Below, in pieces: positions 30,640-39,369 of a DNA stretch of 64,000 nucleotides. The notes under the pieces were generated by a model. It was not told the origin of the DNA. It searched no databases and saw nothing but the letters and a program-made list of their open reading frames with translations. The stretch's first letter is position 1, and every line of letters starts with the position of its first letter. The position numbers were made by a program, and so were the translations under genes. Source of the DNA: Sphingomicrobium sediminis (GTDB lineage: Bacteria; Pseudomonadota; Alphaproteobacteria; Sphingomonadales; Sphingomonadaceae); the NCBI RefSeq assembly GCF_023805295.1, contig NZ_JAMSHT010000001.1, positions 1,240,001 through 1,304,000 on the forward strand. The letters run 5' to 3'.

Positions 30640-31110
30640 CTACCAGCGATAGTGGCTGAAGGCGCGGTTCGCTTCGGCCATGCGGTGCGTGTCCTCGCGC
30701 TTCTTCACGGCATTGCCGCGGTTCTGCGACGCGTCCATCAGCTCACCCGAAAGACGGGCGGCCATGGTCTTCTCGCTGCGGGCACGCGCGGCGCCGATGA
30801 GCCAGCGGATCGCGAGGGCCTGGGCACGATCGGGGCGAACCTCGACCGGAACCTGGTAGGTGGCACCACCAACACGACGCGAACGCACTTCGACGCCCGG
30901 CTTGATGTTGTTGAGAGCCTCGTGGAACAGCGCGAGCGGGTCGGTCTTCATGCGCGCTTCGACATTGTCGAGGGCGCCGTAGACGATGCGCTCTGCGACC
31001 GACTTCTTGCCGTCCAGCATGACGCTGTTCATGAATTTCGAGAGAACCAGATCACCGAACTTGGGATCGGGCAGGATGACGCGCTTTTCGGGGCGACGAC
31101 GACGGGACAT
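30640..31110 (-). CDS. rpsG: 30S ribosomal protein S7
   Basis: 156 residues starting [20 protein letters not shown], with LVSKFMN-like [18 protein letters not shown] and the [18 protein letters not shown] region. It nucleates the 30S head. In E. coli S7 represses the str operon. Standard position after rpsL. Confidence 0.97.
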   Translation of the reverse strand: MSRRRRPEKRVILPDPKFGDLVLSKFMNSVMLDGKKSVAERIVYGALDNVEARMKTDPLALFHEALNNIKPGVEVRSRRVGGATYQVPVEVRPDRAQALAIRWLIGAARARSEKTMAARLSGELMDASQNRGNAVKKREDTHRMAEANRAFSHYRW

Positions 31111-31176
31111 ATTCTTATCCTTTAATAGAGCGGGGCGCGTGCCTCATTGCGGGCCGCGCACGTCCGACGATCCAGC

Positions 31177-31548
31177 TTACTTGGGACGCTTGGCGCCGTA
31201 CTTCGAACGGCTCTGGCGGCGATCCTTGACGCCCTGCGTGTCGAGCACGCCGCGCAGCACATGGTAACGCACACCCGGAAGGTCGCGCACACGGCCGCCG
31301 CGGATCAGCACGACGCTGTGCTCCTGCAGGTTGTGGCCTTCACCCGGAATATAGCTGATGACTTCGCGGCTGTTGGTGAGGCGCACCTTGGCGACCTTAC
31401 GCAGCGCCGAGTTCGGCTTCTTCGGGGTGGTGGTGTAAACGCGCGTGCAAACGCCGCGCTTCTGGGGATTCGCGTCCATCGCAGGGACCTTCGATTTGGC
31501 CTTCTGGATGGTACGACCCTTGCGGATCAACTGGTTAATCGTCGGCAT
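31177..31548 (-). CDS. rpsL: 30S ribosomal protein S12
   Basis: 123 residues from [27 protein letters not shown] holds Lys near position 43, and [27 protein letters not shown] holds the second Lys/Arg region tied to streptomycin sensitivity; both look wild-type. First gene of the str operon, with a promoter about 170 bp upstream. Confidence 0.97.
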   Translation of the reverse strand: MPTINQLIRKGRTIQKAKSKVPAMDANPQKRGVCTRVYTTTPKKPNSALRKVAKVRLTNSREVISYIPGEGHNLQEHSVVLIRGGRVRDLPGVRYHVLRGVLDTQGVKDRRQSRSKYGAKRPK

Positions 31549-31718
31549 GAAGCCTTCACCTTTCATCGTGCCGGGCAGCCCCCGGCGGTTACTTTTGACA
31601 TACGCAAAAGGAAGGCTCCTCCCCCGGTCGTTCCGGGCGAAAACCCTTCGCGGCGCATGCCAATGTTCAGCTCTTGTCGGTCATCCTTCGGATTTCTCGG
31701 AGGAATCGGACAGGCGCG

Positions 31719-31747
31719 CCATTAGAGGTTGAGGCGCGCGAGGTCAA
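31719..31747 (-). promoter_or_regulatory. Sigma-70-type promoter of the str operon
   Basis: On the minus strand, TTGACC (31747-31742) and TAATGG (31724-31719) are 17 bases apart, close to the housekeeping consensus. Transcription would start near 31712, giving a leader of about 160 nt before rpsL. The leader contains a GCCGGG/CCCGGC hairpin (about 31570-31586). Confidence 0.65.
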
Positions 31748-31774
31748 CCACATGTAGGATCAAGCGTTGCCGCT

Positions 31775-32506
31775 TCAAGCGCGAAGGGCGCGTTCCTGCA
31801 GCCACGCATAGTCGTCGGCACATGCCGCCGCGACATCGGCATATTCGCCTTCCAGCGCGGGCGCTTCTCCCGGCGACCCGGCGAACCCCGTCGACGCATT
31901 GACCTTGTCATACCAATGTGCCCCCCAGACACCGTCCTCGGGGTGAGGCCCCTGCTCCCATGACAGCATGGCCGGGTCCCAGCCGATGCCGAGCGCGCCG
32001 CAAAGGCGGCGCAGCATGGTTTCCGGATCGGCCAGAATGTCATCGCTATCGACGATTGGCGGCGTGGTGCCGGTGGCACTCTCGACGGCTTCGACATAGT
32101 GCCTGAGCTGCGCGAAGCCGAGCATCTCAGGCGTGCGCAGCTCGTTTTTCTTACGATAGGAATTCACCACCCGCTCGGGCGCGCGAATAAGAAAGGCGTT
32201 GATGTGGCTGTCGAGGAGGTCCTCGATCCCCACCGGACCGACCATGTGGTGCGGCATCTGCTTCTGGTACCAGACCGGTTTCCCGCCCGGCGCCTCGCCT
32301 TGCTGCTCGGCAAGGACGGCCTGCCAGTCGGTTTCCATGTCGGCGATCGTTTCCGCTGCCATCGGATGCGGTTCGCCGGATTCCTCGAGAAAGGCACCGT
32401 AGAAGGGCTCGTCGCTGACGGCGCAGTCGCTCCGGCTCGAGAAACTTCGCATCATCGCGGTCGAGATGTTGCGCGGCCCCGACCACATGGCGATGCGCAG
32501 GGTCAC
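31775..32506 (-). CDS. Sulfotransferase-like P-loop protein
   Basis: 243 residues. The start TLRIAMWSGPRNISTAMMRSF carries the PAPS-binding-loop-like SGPRNIST, followed by SDEPFYGAFL. ADPETMLRRLCGALGI is the conserved helix of sulfotransferase-fold proteins. Whether it transfers sulfate is not certain. Its ATG overlaps the stop of the class IV aminotransferase by 4 bp; this pairing hints at a joint job on an amino-acid-like or branched-chain substrate. Confidence 0.75.
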   Translation of the reverse strand: MTLRIAMWSGPRNISTAMMRSFSSRSDCAVSDEPFYGAFLEESGEPHPMAAETIADMETDWQAVLAEQQGEAPGGKPVWYQKQMPHHMVGPVGIEDLLDSHINAFLIRAPERVVNSYRKKNELRTPEMLGFAQLRHYVEAVESATGTTPPIVDSDDILADPETMLRRLCGALGIGWDPAMLSWEQGPHPEDGVWGAHWYDKVNASTGFAGSPGEAPALEGEYADVAAACADDYAWLQERALRA

Positions 32507-33429
32507 GGGCGGTCCTGCCCCGCGACGTCTTCACCGATGCGTTTGAGATACAGCTGCTGCAGCCGCTCGACCATCGCCCCTCGCTCGGTGCCGATGACGC
32601 GGCCGTCGATCGTGCCGACGGGCGCGACGCCCGCAAAGGTGCCGGTCGTGAAGGCCTCGTCCGCGCCATAGACTTCGGTCAACGAGAAATTCTTCTCAAA
32701 TGCCGGAATGCCGGCCTCGCGGGCAATTTCCAGCACGATCCCGCGGGTGATCCCGTCGAGGCAATAATCGCCACTCGACGTCCACACCTCGCCATCGCGC
32801 ACGATGAAAAAGTGGGTCGAATTGCAGGTCGCGACAAAGCCTTGCGGATCGAGCATCAATGCCTCGTCCGCCCCGGCCTCGGCGGCCTGGATGCAGGCGG
32901 TAATGCAGTTCAATTTGGAATGCGAGTTGAGCTTGGGATCCTGCACTGCCGGATCGCCGCGCCGCACATGGACCGTGAAGAGGTCGAGCATGCGCGTAGC
33001 CGTTTCGGGCGCGGCGCGTTTCCATTCGGGAATGATGACGATGGTCGCATCGCCGACAACCACGCGCGGGTCCTGATAGGGCGTCGAGCGGACGCCCCGC
33101 GTCACCATCAGCCGCACATGCGCGCCCTCGTCGGTCATGTCATTGGCATCGAGCACGGCATAGAGCCGCCGCTCCATCTCCTGTGGAGAAATGCCGATGT
33201 CCATGTGGATCGCCTTGGCCCCACGATAGAGCCGCTTCAGATGCCGATCGAGAAAGGCCAGCCTCCCGCCATGCAGGCGAATGCCTTCCCACACCCCGTC
33301 GCCCAGCATGAAGCCTGAGTCGAACACGCTGACCATCGCCTGGTCACGCGGCACATGCGCGCCATTCACATCGATCAGGACAGAGGCGTTGCGCTCGTCA
33401 GGGACGTAATGATGGGTGCCCTTGGCCAC
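32503..33429 (-). CDS. Class IV aminotransferase (branched-chain/D-amino acid type)
   Basis: 308 residues from a GTG. PLP fold type IV marks: MLGDGVWEGIRLHGGRLAFLDRH, PKLNSHSKLNCI with the PLP-binding Lys, ADEALMLDPQGFVATCNSTHFF and TGTFAGVAPVGTIDGRVIG. The length is between IlvE (about 300) and DAAT. Substrate (branched-chain 2-oxo acid, D-amino acid or aminodeoxychorismate) is not decidable. It starts 4 bp after lpdA stops and overlaps the sulfotransferase-like gene. Confidence 0.88.
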   Translation of the reverse strand: MAKGTHHYVPDERNASVLIDVNGAHVPRDQAMVSVFDSGFMLGDGVWEGIRLHGGRLAFLDRHLKRLYRGAKAIHMDIGISPQEMERRLYAVLDANDMTDEGAHVRLMVTRGVRSTPYQDPRVVVGDATIVIIPEWKRAAPETATRMLDLFTVHVRRGDPAVQDPKLNSHSKLNCITACIQAAEAGADEALMLDPQGFVATCNSTHFFIVRDGEVWTSSGDYCLDGITRGIVLEIAREAGIPAFEKNFSLTEVYGADEAFTTGTFAGVAPVGTIDGRVIGTERGAMVERLQQLYLKRIGEDVAGQDRP

Positions 33430-33432
33430 GTG

Positions 33433-34848
33433 CTAGATGTGCAGCACGCGCCCGTAGGCGCTCAGCACCGCCTCGTGCATCATCTCGCTCAGCGTCGGGT
33501 GCGGGTAGACCGTGTTGATGAAGTCCGTCTCGACCAGTTCCGCCTGCTTACCGACCGTATAGCCCTGGATGAGCTCGGTCACTTCCGCGCCGATCATGTG
33601 CGCGCCCAGGAGTTCTCCCGTATCGGCGTCGAACACGGTCTTGATGAAGCCCTGCGTTTCGCCAAGCGCAATCGCCTTGCCGTTGCCGATGAAGGGGAAC
33701 TTGCCGACCTTCACCTTGTGGCCGGCTTCCTTGGCCTTGGCCTCGGTATAGCCCACGCTCGCGACCTGTGGGTGGCAGTAGGTACAGCCCGGAATGTTGC
33801 GCACGTCCATGGCATGCGGATGGACGTCCTTATTGCCGGCTTCCTGCGCGATCGCTTCGACGCAGATAATGCCCTCATGGCTGGCCTTGTGCGCGAGCCA
33901 GGGCGGCGCGGTCACGTCGCCGATCGCCCAGATGCCCTTCACGTTGGTGCGGCACATGGCGTCGGTGTCGATATGACCCTTGGTCGTCTTCACGCCCAGT
34001 TTCTCGAGCCCGATATTCTCGGTGTTGGGGACGATGCCGATGGCGACGATGCAGTGCGAGAAGCTCTTTTCCTCGACCTTGCCCTTCTCGTCCTTGATCT
34101 TGGCTTTGACGCCCGATTTGTCGGCCTTGAGGCTCTCGACACCGGCCTTGGGCATGATGGTCATGCCCTGATTCTTGAGCTGCTTCAAAAGCTCCGCCGA
34201 AATGTCCTCGTCCTCGACGGGGACGATGCGGTCCATCATTTCGACCACGGTCACGTTAGCGCCCATGTCGTTATAGAAGCTCGCAAACTCGATCCCGATC
34301 GCGCCCGAGCCGATGACCAGCAGGTCCTTGGGCATTTCCTTGGGCACCATGGCGTGGCGATAGGTCCAGATCTTCTCGCCATCGGCCGGCGCGAAGGGCA
34401 GGTCGCGCGCCCGCGCGCCCGTTGCGACGATGATGTTCTTGGCGGTTAGCTGCGTCTTCTTACCGTCCTCGGCAGTGACGGTCATCTTGCCCGCCGCATC
34501 GATCGCGCCATTGCCCATATGCACGTCGATCTTGTTCTTCTTCATGAGGCCGGTGACGCCCTGGTTGAGCTGTTTCGCGACCCCGCGCGAGCGTGCCACG
34601 ACCTTGTCCAGGTCCATGCCCACATTGTCGGCCTTCAGCCCGAAGCTGTCGGCATGCTTCATGTGGTGCAGGATCTCGCCCGAGCGCAGCAGCGCCTTGG
34701 TCGGGATGCAGCCCCAATTCAGACAGATACCGCCCAGGCTCTCGCGTTCGACGATCGCCGTCTTCATGCCGAGTTGGCTGGCGCGGATCGCGGCGACATA
34801 GCCGCCGGGTCCCGAACCGAGGACGATGAGGTCGTAATTATTGGCCAT
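33433..34848 (-). CDS. lpdA: Dihydrolipoyl dehydrogenase (E3)
   Basis: 471 residues. FAD motif GSGPGGYVAA at 11-20, redox cysteines C42 and C47 in ICLNWGCIPTK, NAD motif IGSGAIGIEFASF, and the C-terminal YPHPTLSEMMHEA with the catalytic His. It re-oxidises the lipoyl arm of 2-oxoacid dehydrogenase complexes, giving NADH. Closeness to pdhC marks it as the pyruvate dehydrogenase E3. A second E3 gene ends the window at 63.7 kb. Confidence 0.97.
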   Translation of the reverse strand: MANNYDLIVLGSGPGGYVAAIRASQLGMKTAIVERESLGGICLNWGCIPTKALLRSGEILHHMKHADSFGLKADNVGMDLDKVVARSRGVAKQLNQGVTGLMKKNKIDVHMGNGAIDAAGKMTVTAEDGKKTQLTAKNIIVATGARARDLPFAPADGEKIWTYRHAMVPKEMPKDLLVIGSGAIGIEFASFYNDMGANVTVVEMMDRIVPVEDEDISAELLKQLKNQGMTIMPKAGVESLKADKSGVKAKIKDEKGKVEEKSFSHCIVAIGIVPNTENIGLEKLGVKTTKGHIDTDAMCRTNVKGIWAIGDVTAPPWLAHKASHEGIICVEAIAQEAGNKDVHPHAMDVRNIPGCTYCHPQVASVGYTEAKAKEAGHKVKVGKFPFIGNGKAIALGETQGFIKTVFDADTGELLGAHMIGAEVTELIQGYTVGKQAELVETDFINTVYPHPTLSEMMHEAVLSAYGRVLHI

Positions 34849-34919
34849 GGGGCACCCTTTCGCGTCGCGTCTCTATTCGAGATGCGAGGTAGCGCGGGGT
34901 GCCTAGAGCGACAAGCCCC

Positions 34920-35132
34920 TCAGCCCGAATGCCACTCGAAGAAGCTGCGCAGGCCGAATGCCGCCACCCCGAAAATGGGCAGCGAGAAAAGCAAGCCCGG
35001 CGAATTGCTCACCGGCCGCACCGTTCCCCAGGCGAACCAGCTGTCGAGCCACGGCCCGCCCGCACCGCCGAAAAATAGCGGCAAGGCCATCGCCAGCACC
35101 CCGGCAATCAGGATCGCAGACGTCCATTTCAT
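34920..35132 (-). CDS. Small membrane protein, 70 residues
   Basis: Starts at the ATG 35132 with AAGGGAG 8 bases upstream. MKWTSAILIAGVLAMALPLF forms one membrane helix, a Gly/Trp-rich middle (GGAGGPWLDSWFAW) follows, and LLFSLPIFGVAAFGLRSF forms the second; it ends FFEWHSG. Family not recognised. It lies between lpdA and the SH3-like protein gene in the pdh region. Confidence 0.6.
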   Translation of the reverse strand: MKWTSAILIAGVLAMALPLFFGGAGGPWLDSWFAWGTVRPVSNSPGLLFSLPIFGVAAFGLRSFFEWHSG

Positions 35133-35192
35133 ACCCAAAACTCCCTTCCCCAAGAGAAAGGCGATGATGGGCCTTAAGTATGAAGAAGGCGT

Positions 35193-35735
35193 TTAGCCGG
35201 CCACCTGCACATATTTGGCGTAGACCCAGCCCGACTGACACTGGCCGTCATAGGCACGCGTCGCGGGCACACGGTCCATCACACCGCACCGGTCGCGACC
35301 GCGAAACAGCGAATTATCGTTGGTGTAGACGATGCCGATCCAGGTGCCGGCATCATTCTGGTCGCAGATGATGATGGGATGGCCCTGTCCCAATTTGTCG
35401 ACCTGCGTGGCGCGCGACGACGGTGCCTCGCGCACGGCAAGGAAGTCGTTATCGCCCCCGGTCATCGGCAGATTGGCGACCAACGCGCCCGAGCGGCAGG
35501 CAGTCGACCCCGGCCCATCCAGCCCGACCCGCACGGCGCGGCGTGCAGGTGTCGGCGGCGGCGCGGGCTCGGCTTGCGCCGTGGTTTCCTCCGTCTCGTT
35601 AGCGCCGTCGGTCTCGGCCGCATCCTCGTCGCCCGACAGGAACGGCAATTCCGTATCCCCCCGTCCCAGCATGAACGCGATCACGGCAACCAAGATGACG
35701 ATGATGGCGATCAGCCCGCCATTACCCTTTTGCAT
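35193..35735 (-). CDS. Membrane-anchored SH3-like domain protein
   Basis: 180 residues. An N-terminal helix (about 8-24) anchors it, followed by an acidic and Pro/Ala-rich linker (about 28-65). The C-terminal part has an SH3b layout: FLAVREAPSSRATQVDKLGQGHPIIICDQN, given as strands FLAVREAP and GHPIIICD, then GTWIGIVYTN and GWVYAKYVQVAG. Four cysteines may form disulfides in the periplasm. Bacterial SH3 domains of this sort often bind cell-wall peptides. Function unknown. Confidence 0.75.
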   Translation of the reverse strand: MQKGNGGLIAIIVILVAVIAFMLGRGDTELPFLSGDEDAAETDGANETEETTAQAEPAPPPTPARRAVRVGLDGPGSTACRSGALVANLPMTGGDNDFLAVREAPSSRATQVDKLGQGHPIIICDQNDAGTWIGIVYTNDNSLFRGRDRCGVMDRVPATRAYDGQCQSGWVYAKYVQVAG

Positions 35736-35810
35736 AAGACCCCCGTCTCAAACCCCTTATGTCGGGTAGCAGACTAAGCGGGCAGATGATGGCGTCAAGC
35801 GGGCCAAGGA

Positions 35811-36593
35811 CTAGGGCTTGATCGGGCGCTTCTTGTTGTCGGCCGTGGTGGCGACGAAGGTGAAGGTGCCGCTGGCGACGTCGAATTCGCGTTCGCCGTC
35901 GCGCTCGCGTCCCTTGGCAGTGGCGCGGATGGTCATGCTGGTCGTGCCTTCGCGGACCAGTTCGGCATAGACGCTGAGTTCGTCCCCAACCTCCATTGCG
36001 CCGGGAAAAGCGAGGTCGGTGGCCGCGACCACGACCGCCTTGCCCTTCGAATGACGCGAGGCAAGCGAGCCCGCCGCGAGCGCCATCTGGCTCATCAGCC
36101 AGCCGCCGAAAATGCCGCCATAAGGATTGGTGTCCGACGGCATGGCGGTGACGCGGATGAGGGGTACGTCAGGCTGAGCTTCAATCAGCTCACCCGGACG
36201 CACTCCCAAAGCATCGGAAAGTCTCGCCATCCAATCTTGAGTAAGCCGCCTATCTCCGGCCTCCAGCATTGAAATCTGGCTATGGGTAGTTCCCAACAGG
36301 TTGGCCAACTCAACCTGCGTTAGGCCCCGTGTATGACGCAATTCCGCGATGCGATTGCCGCGATCACTGTCGGCCGAAGCTCTACCCGGTGTCGGATGAC
36401 GATCCAAAATGTCCCCCGGACTACAATCGAGGGCAGTTGCGAGCTTTCGCAACCAAGATTCCGAAAGTTTTCGTCTGCCCGTTTCTAGATATCCAATCGT
36501 CGCCTGCGTAGTGCCGACTTTATCGGCAAGTTGCGACTGAGTTAGACACCGGTGATTGCGCCATTCTCGCAAGAAACCATTAGTTGTTGGCAC
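35811..36593 (-). CDS. Tandem XRE helix-turn-helix / YciA-like hotdog fusion protein
   Basis: 260 residues from a GTG that shares its G with the pdhC stop codon (TAGTG). Two Cro/CI-type HTH domains occupy about 6-62 (LTQSQLADKVGTTQATIGYLE) and 79-137 (LTQVELANLLGTTHSQISMLE), followed by a hotdog domain (about 144-260) with MPSDTNPYGGIFGGWLMSQM, the YciA signature. YciA enzymes have Asp in GDIFGGW and Asp in SQMD; here they are Gly160 and Ala171. So it probably binds rather than hydrolyses acyl-CoA (inference). The HTH-coding DNA is about 50-55% GC, the hotdog part about 67%. Position suggests control of pyruvate dehydrogenase. Confidence 0.85.
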   Translation of the reverse strand: MPTTNGFLREWRNHRCLTQSQLADKVGTTQATIGYLETGRRKLSESWLRKLATALDCSPGDILDRHPTPGRASADSDRGNRIAELRHTRGLTQVELANLLGTTHSQISMLEAGDRRLTQDWMARLSDALGVRPGELIEAQPDVPLIRVTAMPSDTNPYGGIFGGWLMSQMALAAGSLASRHSKGKAVVVAATDLAFPGAMEVGDELSVYAELVREGTTSMTIRATAKGRERDGEREFDVASGTFTFVATTADNKKRPIKP

Positions 36594-37903
36594 TAAGCCA
36601 CCAACCCCATCGGGTTTTCGACCAGCTTCTTGAACGCCTGCATCAGGCGCGCGCCGTCGGCGCCGTCGATGGCGCGGTGGTCAAAACTGCCGGTGGCGCT
36701 CATGACGGTCGCGATCTGCAAGCTGTCGTCGATGACGTGGGGGCGCTTTTCGCCCGCGCCGACCGCCAGGATCATCGCTTGGGGCGGATTGATGACGGCG
36801 TCGAACTGCTTGATGCCGAACATGCCCATGTTGGAGATGCTCGCCGTGCCACCCTGATATTGGTGCGGTTGCAGCTTGCCTTCCTTGGCGAGCCCGGCCA
36901 GCTCCTTCATCGCGGTCGAGATGCTCGACATGCTGCGCTCATTGGCATTCTCGATGATCGGGGTGATGAGCCCGCCATCGATACTGACCGCGACCGAAAT
37001 ATCGGCGCGCGAATATTTGATGAGGTCGGTGCCGGCGAACGATACGTTGCACTCGGGCACTTCGATGAGCGCCAGCGCAAGCGCCTTGATCAGCATGTCG
37101 TTGACGCTCAATTTGATGCCGCGATCCTCTAGGCTCTTGTTCAGCTGGCTGCGCAGCTTGAGCAGTTCGTCGAGTTGGCAGTCGACCGTCAGGTAGATAT
37201 GCGGGATCTGCTGCTTCGCCTCGGTCAGGCGACGCGCAATCGTCTTGCGCATGTTCGAGAGCTTCTCGACCTCGTGCGGGATTTCCAGCGGTTCGACGTC
37301 CGCAGGCGCAGCCGCCGGTGCGGGCGCACTGGCCGGGGCCGCAGCAGCCTGCGAAGCCGGTGCCTTGCCAGCCGCCGCGTCAATGTCGGCACGCACGATG
37401 CGGCCATTGGGGCCGGTGCCCGTCAGCGTGGTGAGATCGATGCCCTGCGCTTCGGCAAGGCGGCGCGCCAGCGGCGAGGCCTTCACCCGCTCGCCATCCT
37501 TGGTCGGCGCGGCGGGGGCCTTGGTCTCGGCAGGCGCGGGTGCTGAAGCAGGTGCAGGCGCGCTGTCGCGGCCATAGCCCTTGTCGGGCGTCGGCGCGGC
37601 TTCGGGTGCGCTCTTGGCTTCGGGTGTGGGCGCGTCGGCGGACGGCGCGGAAACTTCCTCGCCTTCCTCGCCGACCATCGCGATCACGGTGCCGACCGCA
37701 ACATTGTCGGTGCCTTCCTCGACGAGGATTTTCAGGAGCACCCCCTCGTCCACGGCTTCGAATTCCATGGTCGCCTTGTCGGTCTCGATCTCGGCGAGAA
37801 GGTCGCCCGAACTGATCGTATCGCCTTCCTTGACCAGCCACTTGGCCAGCGTGCCCTCTTCCATCGTGGGCGAAAGCGCGGGCATTTTCAGTTCGGTTGC
37901 CAT
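36593..37903 (-). CDS. pdhC: Pyruvate dehydrogenase E2, dihydrolipoamide acetyltransferase
   Basis: 436 residues. One N-terminal lipoyl domain with the lipoylated Lys43 in [12 protein letters not shown], an Ala/Pro-rich linker, a peripheral-subunit-binding domain near 130-170 ([19 protein letters not shown]), a second linker, and the catalytic acetyltransferase core ending with [15 protein letters not shown] (His409, Asp413). It makes acetyl-CoA from acetyl-lipoyl. AGGAGG precedes the ATG. The E1 genes are not in the window; the upstream neighbour is divergent. Confidence 0.96.
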   Translation of the reverse strand: MATELKMPALSPTMEEGTLAKWLVKEGDTISSGDLLAEIETDKATMEFEAVDEGVLLKILVEEGTDNVAVGTVIAMVGEEGEEVSAPSADAPTPEAKSAPEAAPTPDKGYGRDSAPAPASAPAPAETKAPAAPTKDGERVKASPLARRLAEAQGIDLTTLTGTGPNGRIVRADIDAAAGKAPASQAAAAPASAPAPAAAPADVEPLEIPHEVEKLSNMRKTIARRLTEAKQQIPHIYLTVDCQLDELLKLRSQLNKSLEDRGIKLSVNDMLIKALALALIEVPECNVSFAGTDLIKYSRADISVAVSIDGGLITPIIENANERSMSSISTAMKELAGLAKEGKLQPHQYQGGTASISNMGMFGIKQFDAVINPPQAMILAVGAGEKRPHVIDDSLQIATVMSATGSFDHRAIDGADGARLMQAFKKLVENPMGLVA

Positions 37904-38003
37904 GATTCCTCCTGTCTTGCCCGCCTCAAAGCCGATGCACCCGGAACCGTCAAGACTTGCGATTATCGTTACGGCGGGGCAGCCTCCCCGTCAGGAGAGA
38001 GAC

Positions 38004-38462
38004 ATGCCGCAAACCTATCTCGTGATCGTGAACGAACGCGACGAGGCAAAAGTGTCGCTGCGCTTTGCCGCCAAGCGCGCGCTGAAGACCGATCGCAGCG
38101 TCGATGTGCTGGCCATCGTCGAGCCGCAGGAGTTCGTCTCCTGGGGCGGCGTACAGGCGGCGATCGAGGAAGAAGACATGCTCCGCGTCGAGGCCGCCAT
38201 CGCCGCAACGGTCGGCGAAATCGTCGAGAGTTCGGGATTGAAGCCCAACATCATCATCCGCCAGGGCGACCCCATCAAGGTGATCAAGGAAATCATCCAC
38301 GAGCGTGATGACCTCGCCTCGCTCGTCCTCGGCGCCGCGCCGGGCAAGAATCCCGGCCCCATTGTCAAACATTTCACGGGCGAAGGCGCAGGCGATTTGC
38401 CCTGCCCGGTCCTGCTGGTCCCGGGCGGGTTGGATGATGAACGGATTGAGCTGCTGGCCTAA
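38004..38462 (+). CDS. Universal stress protein family protein
   Basis: 152 residues from the ATG at 38004 (AGGAGAG upstream). UspA fold: TYLVIVNERDEAKVSLRFAA at the start, an Asp/Glu-rich middle helix, IRQGDPIKVIKEIIHE, then LVLGAAPGKNPGPIVKHFTG and a closing CPVLLVPGG strand. LGAAPGKN resembles the ATP-binding G-2x-G-9x-G loop. Role in stress survival is inferred from family only. Ends 4 bp inside the convergent fRMsr gene. Confidence 0.85.
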   Translation: MPQTYLVIVNERDEAKVSLRFAAKRALKTDRSVDVLAIVEPQEFVSWGGVQAAIEEEDMLRVEAAIAATVGEIVESSGLKPNIIIRQGDPIKVIKEIIHERDDLASLVLGAAPGKNPGPIVKHFTGEGAGDLPCPVLLVPGGLDDERIELLA

Positions 38463-38938
38463 ATGGCGTCGGTGAGGATCGCCGCGAGCTTCTCGCAACC
38501 CGCCTGATCTTCCGCATCGAAGCGATTGGGGCTCGGGCTGTCGAGGTCGAGCACGGCGACCAGTTCGCCGTTCCGCACGATCGGCACGACCAGTTCGCTC
38601 CGGCTCGCCGCATCGCAGGCGATGTGGCCGGGGAAGGCATGCACATCCTCGACCCGCTGTGTTTCAAGCGTTTCGGCGGCTGCACCGCACACGCCCTTGC
38701 CGAATGGAATGCGGATGCAGGCCGCGCGCCCCTGGAACGGTCCCAGCACCAGCTCGCCATCGACATTGCGATAGAAACCGGCCCAGTTGAGATCGTCCAA
38801 CTGTTCCATGATGAGGCTGGCCGCATTGGCCATGTTGGCGATGCCGTCGCTCTCGCCCGCGACGAGGCTTTCCAGCGCGGCGGCCAGCTCGTCATAAAAG
38901 GCGCCCTTGTCGCCTGCCTCGATCTTGAAGTCGTACAT
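38459..38938 (-). CDS. msrC: Free methionine-(R)-sulfoxide reductase (GAF domain)
   Basis: 159 residues. The sequence WAGFYRNVDGELVLGPFQG, ACIRIPFGKGVCG and VEDVHAFPGHIACDA matches the fRMsr type of GAF domain, with the conserved cysteines C74, C84 and C108 that carry out reduction and disulfide exchange. It reduces free Met-R-sulfoxide with thioredoxin. The symbol follows the E. coli name for this family. The gene stands 12 bp upstream of arfB on the same strand order (arfB is downstream). Confidence 0.9.
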   Translation of the reverse strand: MYDFKIEAGDKGAFYDELAAALESLVAGESDGIANMANAASLIMEQLDDLNWAGFYRNVDGELVLGPFQGRAACIRIPFGKGVCGAAAETLETQRVEDVHAFPGHIACDAASRSELVVPIVRNGELVAVLDLDSPSPNRFDAEDQAGCEKLAAILTDAI

Positions 38939-38949
38939 GTCGGTTCCCG

Positions 38950-39369
38950 TCAGTGCTTGCGTAGATCGACCTTGCCGCGCAGCGCCTTTTTCTGCCCGCG
39001 CTTCACCTTGCGGTCGACGCGCTTCTGCTTGGCGCTCCAGCTCGGCTTGGTCTTCTTGCGTTTCTTGGGAACCAGATGGGCCTTGGCGATCAGCTCCGCA
39101 AGGCGTGTCCGCGCTTCCTCGCGATTGCCCTTGCGGCTACGCGAGCCCTTCGCGGTGATGATCAGCTCCTTGCGGTCCTTGGTGACCTTGGAGCCCGCCA
39201 GATGACGCAGTCGGTTGAGCACGCGCCCATTGAGCCCCAACGCCATCAGATCGACGCGCAACTGCACCCCCGTCTCCGACGTATTGGCATGCTGGCCGCC
39301 CGGGCTGGAGCCGGCGAGGAAGGTCTCGTCCAGCGCCTCTTCGGGAATATCGACCTCTTCAGGCGACAT
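38950..39369 (-). CDS. arfB: Alternative ribosome-rescue factor ArfB (peptidyl-tRNA hydrolase)
   Basis: 139 residues from the ATG at 39369. GSSPGGQHANTSETGVQLR holds the GGQ (24-26) that releases peptides, and the tail is strongly basic (KKRKKTKPSWSAKQKR) to fill the empty mRNA channel. It has no codon-recognition domain, as in ArfB/YaeJ. It overlaps the RluA-type gene by 11 bp. Confidence 0.94.
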   Translation of the reverse strand: MSPEEVDIPEEALDETFLAGSSPGGQHANTSETGVQLRVDLMALGLNGRVLNRLRHLAGSKVTKDRKELIITAKGSRSRKGNREEARTRLAELIAKAHLVPKKRKKTKPSWSAKQKRVDRKVKRGQKKALRGKVDLRKH

